Assembly (NCBI RefSeq): GCF_026210795.1
Contig: NC_089431.1
Coordinates: 3,844,001 to 3,908,000, forward strand
Length of the DNA: 64,000 bases
Direction: 5' to 3'
DNA from: Rhizophagus irregularis
Taxonomy: Eukaryota; Glomeromycota; Glomeromycetes; Glomerales; Glomeraceae
Under the pieces are notes generated by a model, which was not told where the DNA came from, did no database searches, and saw only the letters and a list, made by a program, of their open reading frames with translations. Below, in pieces: positions 59,965 to 64,000 of this stretch. How positions within the stretch are numbered: the first letter of the stretch is position 1; every line of letters starts with the position of its first letter. The translations under genes were made by a program, and so were the position numbers.

Positions 59965-61428
59965 TCACTTTATAATTTGAAAGACTTCAAATTCTTCTAT
60001 AGAAAAATAATTTGTAGTATTTCTGATATGCTTTTCATATGAAGATTTTCTACAACAACTATTATAAAAATTTTTTCCATACATAGCAAGGTCCGAGAAA
60101 AAGCATGCGCCGTAAGAGGCACCATTGGTTATGGCTTTACTTTCATCCACTACATGACTTAAAATATGTTTTTCAATATTATCAATATTTTCAAAAGAGA
60201 ATATAAAACTATCCTTAGTAACACCAAAATTATTATTGGACTTCCATTCAATCGGATTATATCCTCCAAGAATTTCGTTACTATTTTTCACTTTAATTAC
60301 TGTCACAGTGCGAACCCGATTATCACAAATCTCATGGAATTTACTAGGTGCAAACCCATCACGAGATCCACGAAGTATTAATTTAAATTCATATGAGGTA
60401 TTCAAATTATCTGTAATATCTAATTTATCAATCCATTTTGAGATTAAATTAGCATGTTGAAATGTAATGATTTTTGAATCAACATTTTTTGATTTATGAG
60501 AATTACGAGATTTCTTAATTGGCTTGCTGTTAGGATGTAAACTTAAAAAAGTTTGTAATAAATCCACATATAATTCCTCAGGTAGAATTTCTCTATAGGG
60601 TATTACAGCATCTGAAATTTCTTTTGAAGTGAAATCATAGAATCTAATGAAAAAAATGCAATGTTGTAAAGTACCTTTTAATACATTGAAATCATCCTTT
60701 GATAAATTTGCGGGATCAGAAGAAAGTTCAGGACTTTGAGCATGTCCCCATTTGAGAACATTTTTCCAAACTTGAACTTTCACTAACTTGAAGGTTATCA
60801 TTTTGAATGAGAGAAATCAAAATTTTTTCTGAAATTGAAGAGTAATTTGGTGATTCGAATATCTTTTCTGGTTTCTTGGATATTAAATCGGTACAATATT
60901 TTTGAAGTTCCAAGAAAGAATTATTCTCAAAACTCGTTTGGTAAATAAAATTAAAATTCTGCTCCATCCAATTCGAATTATTTTCAATTAAAGATAATTG
61001 CAAATATTCAACTAATTCTTGAAGACTAAGTTCATTGGCGGCAAATAAGATTTTAATGATATCTGAAGCATCATATTCTCCTATACTAGAAAGTCTTCCT
61101 CCGTAAATATAACTGAAATAAATTATAAAAATTATAAAGTATTTATAAAAATATAAAAACAGTTTAATTCTTGCTTTTTACCTTAAGATTGCTTGAAAAA
61201 TTTCAGGTAAAATATTTGGTAATTTAATATGTGATAAAGTTCCATCATTTTTCCTTTCATTTGTTGATAAAATTCTTCGCAAGTAAGAAGAACGATAATT
61301 TAAAATAACCATATGAGCTCGAAATATTTTTACGTTAGGGTCATTACCAACTTCAATTGTAATATCATAATATTCAAGATTTCAAGTAAATTTTGGGATA
61401 ATTTTGATAAAAATTTATTATTACCCAT
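59965..61428 (-). pseudogene. BTB-BACK-TLDc gene with two frame breaks
   Basis: Exon 1 is 61428-61182 and exon 2 is 61112-59965, separated by a 69-nt GT-AG intron. Exon 1 starts MGNNKFLSKLSQNLLEI; then ten bases of a GAT-type repeat kept in the 6249 copy (LDDDEYYY) are missing near 61375, shifting the BTB frame. Exon 2 reads YIYGGRLSSIGEYDA, the BACK segment and ISLIQNDNLQVSE, where one extra base near 60774-60783 shifts into VQVWKNVLKWGHAQ. The TLDc domain follows intact (LILRGSRDGFAPSKFHEICD, GGYNPIEWKSNNNFG) to EEFEVFQIIK. TLDc proteins are linked to oxidative-stress protection and V-ATPase regulation; BTB-BACK suggests a cullin-3 adaptor. Two lesions make this copy probably non-functional. 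Confidence 0.88.
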
Positions 61429-61436
61429 TATAATTA

Positions 61437-61481
61437 TTTTTTTCTTTTTCTTTTTCTTTTTTTTTATGAAAAAAAAAAAAA
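61437..61481 (-). promoter_or_regulatory. T-run/A-run tract upstream of the BTB-TLDc pseudogene
   Basis: On the minus strand T13, then CAT, then A9 followed by G-interrupted A-runs, ending about 9 nt before the ATG at 61428. A looser version of the tract at the kinase starts. Confidence 0.35.
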
Positions 61482-62915
61482 TTCACAAAGAGCTAATCTT
61501 GTGATTGGTAAACTTTAAATATTTGTTTCTGAATTGGGAAAACAAGAATTATAATTGTCGCAAATCAATTTTATTATTAATTCTGGTCGACAATATTAAA
61601 TTACTATATTTGGCAAAAAGAAATTAATATAATTCTCTCCCCGGTAATTGTCAATAAAAGAACGATACAATCGATACATTGTTAAAGAGCTTTATTTATT
61701 AATTTATCCGTTCCACAAAATCCATGAAATTAATTTTATATTCTTTACACTTGACTAGTGTCTAGTCTGTTTATCCGATCCGGTCATTCCGAACTGATTA
61801 TTATCCGAATAACAGATTATCCGTATCCATCATGACCGTCGTCAAATCCGTTAGTACCCATTTTCCTAAGAACCGGTAAGACGTTACCGCTTAATCATAA
61901 TTATGTAGTCAAATTATAATACAAAAAAATTCAAATTATACTATGATTATAGCGTTCCGGATAGCCGTAGATAATCTAGATAATCTGTCACGGATTGAAA
62001 ACAAATTTATACGTCACTCCGTTATCATAGTAGATGACATAATGAGAAGTTGTCATAAATCTACTTCTAATTTTGATTAAAAATGTATCTAATAATATAT
62101 TATTTAAATCAATCAATCAATTAATTTTCGCAGAAAAAAGCAGTTATAATTAAAAATAATGTTGACTTTAATCGAGCATGCATTTAGATTCTTTATTCAA
62201 GTCTTTAGGTTCGTTGGCTTGGGCGCTTGGGCGCTTGGCTACTGAGCCAGAAAGAAATACGGCAAAAATTCATTACTTGTGACTATAAAATAAATTTACG
62301 ATAAGATGATGTCGAATACTAAATGACAATTGGCTTAAACTATTTAGACCAAATTGTATCAATGAATAAGATCATTCACATTTTTCGAAAACAAACAAAC
62401 TTTGATTATGTAAATCGATTACGTAATTTACTTTTGTAAAATCATCGATATTTTTTTTTTAAAAAAAATAAAAAATCCAAAATGAATTACAAGTTATTAG
62501 TATGGGAGATTTCATCTACTAGCGTAATGGTCCATTTCCATCACTTGTTCCTAACGCATCTATTCCCTTAATATAAACTTAAAAGAGTATTGCTAATGCT
62601 GGTACTGTGACCATAACCGCCGGTGAGCTTTAGCAATTTTCAACTTAAAAATTGTGTGAAACAACAAAAGAAAAGGTTATTAAGTTTAAACATAATTCCT
62701 ATAAGATTGGTAGTCTTGATTGCACGTTTTTTGATAAGCTATTGTACTCTGTACATGCTTATTCGATATATTATATAATTTTTAAACCCATTATTTTATT
62801 TACACAGCCGTCAAGATTTCTTTTACAATCATTCATATATAACTTTAGTAATATATTTGAAAAGGTAACATTTTATTTATTACGTAAAATTAAAAAAAAA
62901 CACATAAAATAATTA
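61482..62915. other. Spacer between the tandem BTB-TLDc genes
   Basis: No gene seen. 61750-61990 is enriched in ATCCG/CGGAT words like 7525-7605 and may be a decayed transposon. GGGCGCTTGGGCGCTTGG is a short tandem at about 62220. From about 62320 the sequence is collinear with 58890-59960. Confidence 0.55.
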
Positions 62916-64000
62916 TCACTTTATAATTTGAAAGACTTCAAATTCTTCTACAGAAAATGTATTTTCAGTGTTTCTGATTTGCTTTTCATAAGACCTTTTT
63001 TGACAATGACTACTATTATAAAAATTATATCCCCACATAACAAGGTCGTCATAAAAGTACGCACCACAATCACTCGCACTACATATGGCTTTACTTTCAT
63101 TCTTTACACGACTTAAAATATGTTTTTCAATATTATCACCATTTTCAAAAGAGAATATAAAACTATCCTTAGTAACACCAAAATTATTATTGGACTTCCA
63201 TTCAATCGGATTATATCCTCCCAGAATTTCGTTACTATTGTTCACTTTAATCACTGTCACAGTACGAGACTGTTTATCACAAATCTCATGGAATTTACTA
63301 GGTGTAAACCCATCACGAGATCCACGAAGTATTAATTTGAATTCATATGAAGCATTCAGTTTATCTGTAATGTCTAATTTATCAATCCATTTCGAGATTA
63401 GTTCAGCATGTTGAAATGTGATGATTTTTGAATCAACATTTTTTTGTTTATGAAAATTACGAGGTTTCGACTTATCAATAGGCTTGCTTTCAGGATGTAA
63501 GTTTAAAAATGTTTTCAATAAATCCACATATAATTCCTCAGGTAGAATTTCCCTATAAGGTATCACTGTATCTGAAATTTCTTTAGAAGTTAGATTATAG
63601 AATCTAATAAAAGGGATACAATGTTGTAAAGTACTTTTTAATACATTGAAATCATCCTTTGATAAACTTGCAGGATCTGAAGAAAGTTCCGGATTTTGAG
63701 TATGTCCCCATTTAAGAACATTTTCCCAAACTTGAGCCTCGCTCATTTGAAGATTGTCATTTTGAATGAGAGAAATCAAAATTTTTTCTGAAATTGAAGA
63801 GTAATTTGATGAGTTAAATATCTTTTCCGGTTCTTTGGATATTAAATCGGTACAATATTTTTGAAGTTCCAAGAAAGAATTATTTTCAAAACTCATTTGA
63901 TAAATAAAATCAAAATTTTGCTCAATCCAGTTTGCATTATTTTCAATCAAAGATAGCTGCAAAGTTTCAACTAATTCTTGAAGATTAAGTTCATTAGCGG
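62916..64000 (-). CDS. BTB-BACK-TLDc protein, 5' end outside window
   Basis: The frame is open from the right edge of the window to a stop at 62916, giving 360 visible residues. The end of the BTB domain and start of BACK (ANELNLQELVETLQLSLIEN) lie at the edge, BACK continues to about NLHPESKPIDK, and TLDc runs from about VDSKIITFQHAELISKWIDK to the C-terminus (LRGSRDGFTPSKFHEICD, GGYNPIEWKSNNNFGVTKDS, EEFEVFQIIK). No frame break is seen, unlike the tandem copy at 59965-61428. Probable adaptor for ubiquitination or stress response; partner unknown. The start and BTB N-terminus are not visible, so intactness is only partly established. Confidence 0.9.
   Translation of the reverse strand, partial: ANELNLQELVETLQLSLIENNANWIEQNFDFIYQMSFENNSFLELQKYCTDLISKEPEKIFNSSNYSSISEKILISLIQNDNLQMSEAQVWENVLKWGHTQNPELSSDPASLSKDDFNVLKSTLQHCIPFIRFYNLTSKEISDTVIPYREILPEELYVDLLKTFLNLHPESKPIDKSKPRNFHKQKNVDSKIITFQHAELISKWIDKLDITDKLNASYEFKLILRGSRDGFTPSKFHEICDKQSRTVTVIKVNNSNEILGGYNPIEWKSNNNFGVTKDSFIFSFENGDNIEKHILSRVKNESKAICSASDCGAYFYDDLVMWGYNFYNSSHCQKRSYEKQIRNTENTFSVEEFEVFQIIK

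Noticed and set aside
60166-60460. Plus-strand frames opposite the TLDc domain (also 62928-63414)
   Set aside because: These are shadows of the minus-strand TLDc coding sequence and recur in both paralogues for that reason.

Overview
The window looks like nuclear DNA from an arbuscular mycorrhizal fungus (Glomeromycotina, Rhizophagus-like). The evidence is strong A+T bias, short GT-AG introns of about 60-110 nt, sparse genes, and the families present: tyrosine-kinase-like (TKL) kinases with cysteine-pair N-termini, BTB-BACK-TLDc proteins, an F-box protein, many broken paralogues and many small inverted-repeat transposons. The species is inferred from family resemblance only. No rRNA, tRNA or CRISPR array was recognised.

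Layout. 1-20.1 kb: three minus-strand kinase genes. Gene 1 (cut by the left edge) and gene 2 (9653-11799) are close paralogues with the same three-exon structure, inside a tandem segmental duplication of about 9.7 kb that has diverged outside the genes. A BTB pseudogene (5385-6249) and a small BTB relic (17105-17200) lie between. Gene 3 (17829-20058) has seven exons; five are short C-terminal exons joined by phase-1 introns, one intron holds a miniature transposon, and a one-base homopolymer excess breaks exon 1. 20.1-40 kb: a gene-poor stretch with one heavily decayed plus-strand gene (31141-32760), a fragment broken by a 181-bp tandem duplication (33091-33592), diffuse repeats and transposons. 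40-49.3 kb: an apparently intact plus-strand kinase (40693-42158; DFG position reads DMR), a convergent broken kinase (42373-43364), a 1.25-kb inverted-repeat element, an intact single-exon F-box gene (45533-47191) and another kinase N-terminal relic. 49.3-59.4 kb: non-coding apart from two short decayed pieces and two hairpins. 59.4-64 kb: a tandem pair of minus-strand BTB-BACK-TLDc genes, the first broken twice, the second apparently intact but cut by the right edge.

There is no operon-like system. The genes look like tandemly expanding, dying signalling (kinase) and adaptor (BTB/F-box) families. The most informative structures are (i) T-run/A-run tracts next to most kinase and BTB start codons, (ii) non-autonomous transposons with clear 8-bp target duplications and hAT-type ends, (iii) the multi-exon acidic tail of kinase gene 3, and (iv) several homopolymer frameshifts, which could be pseudogenisation or assembly error.
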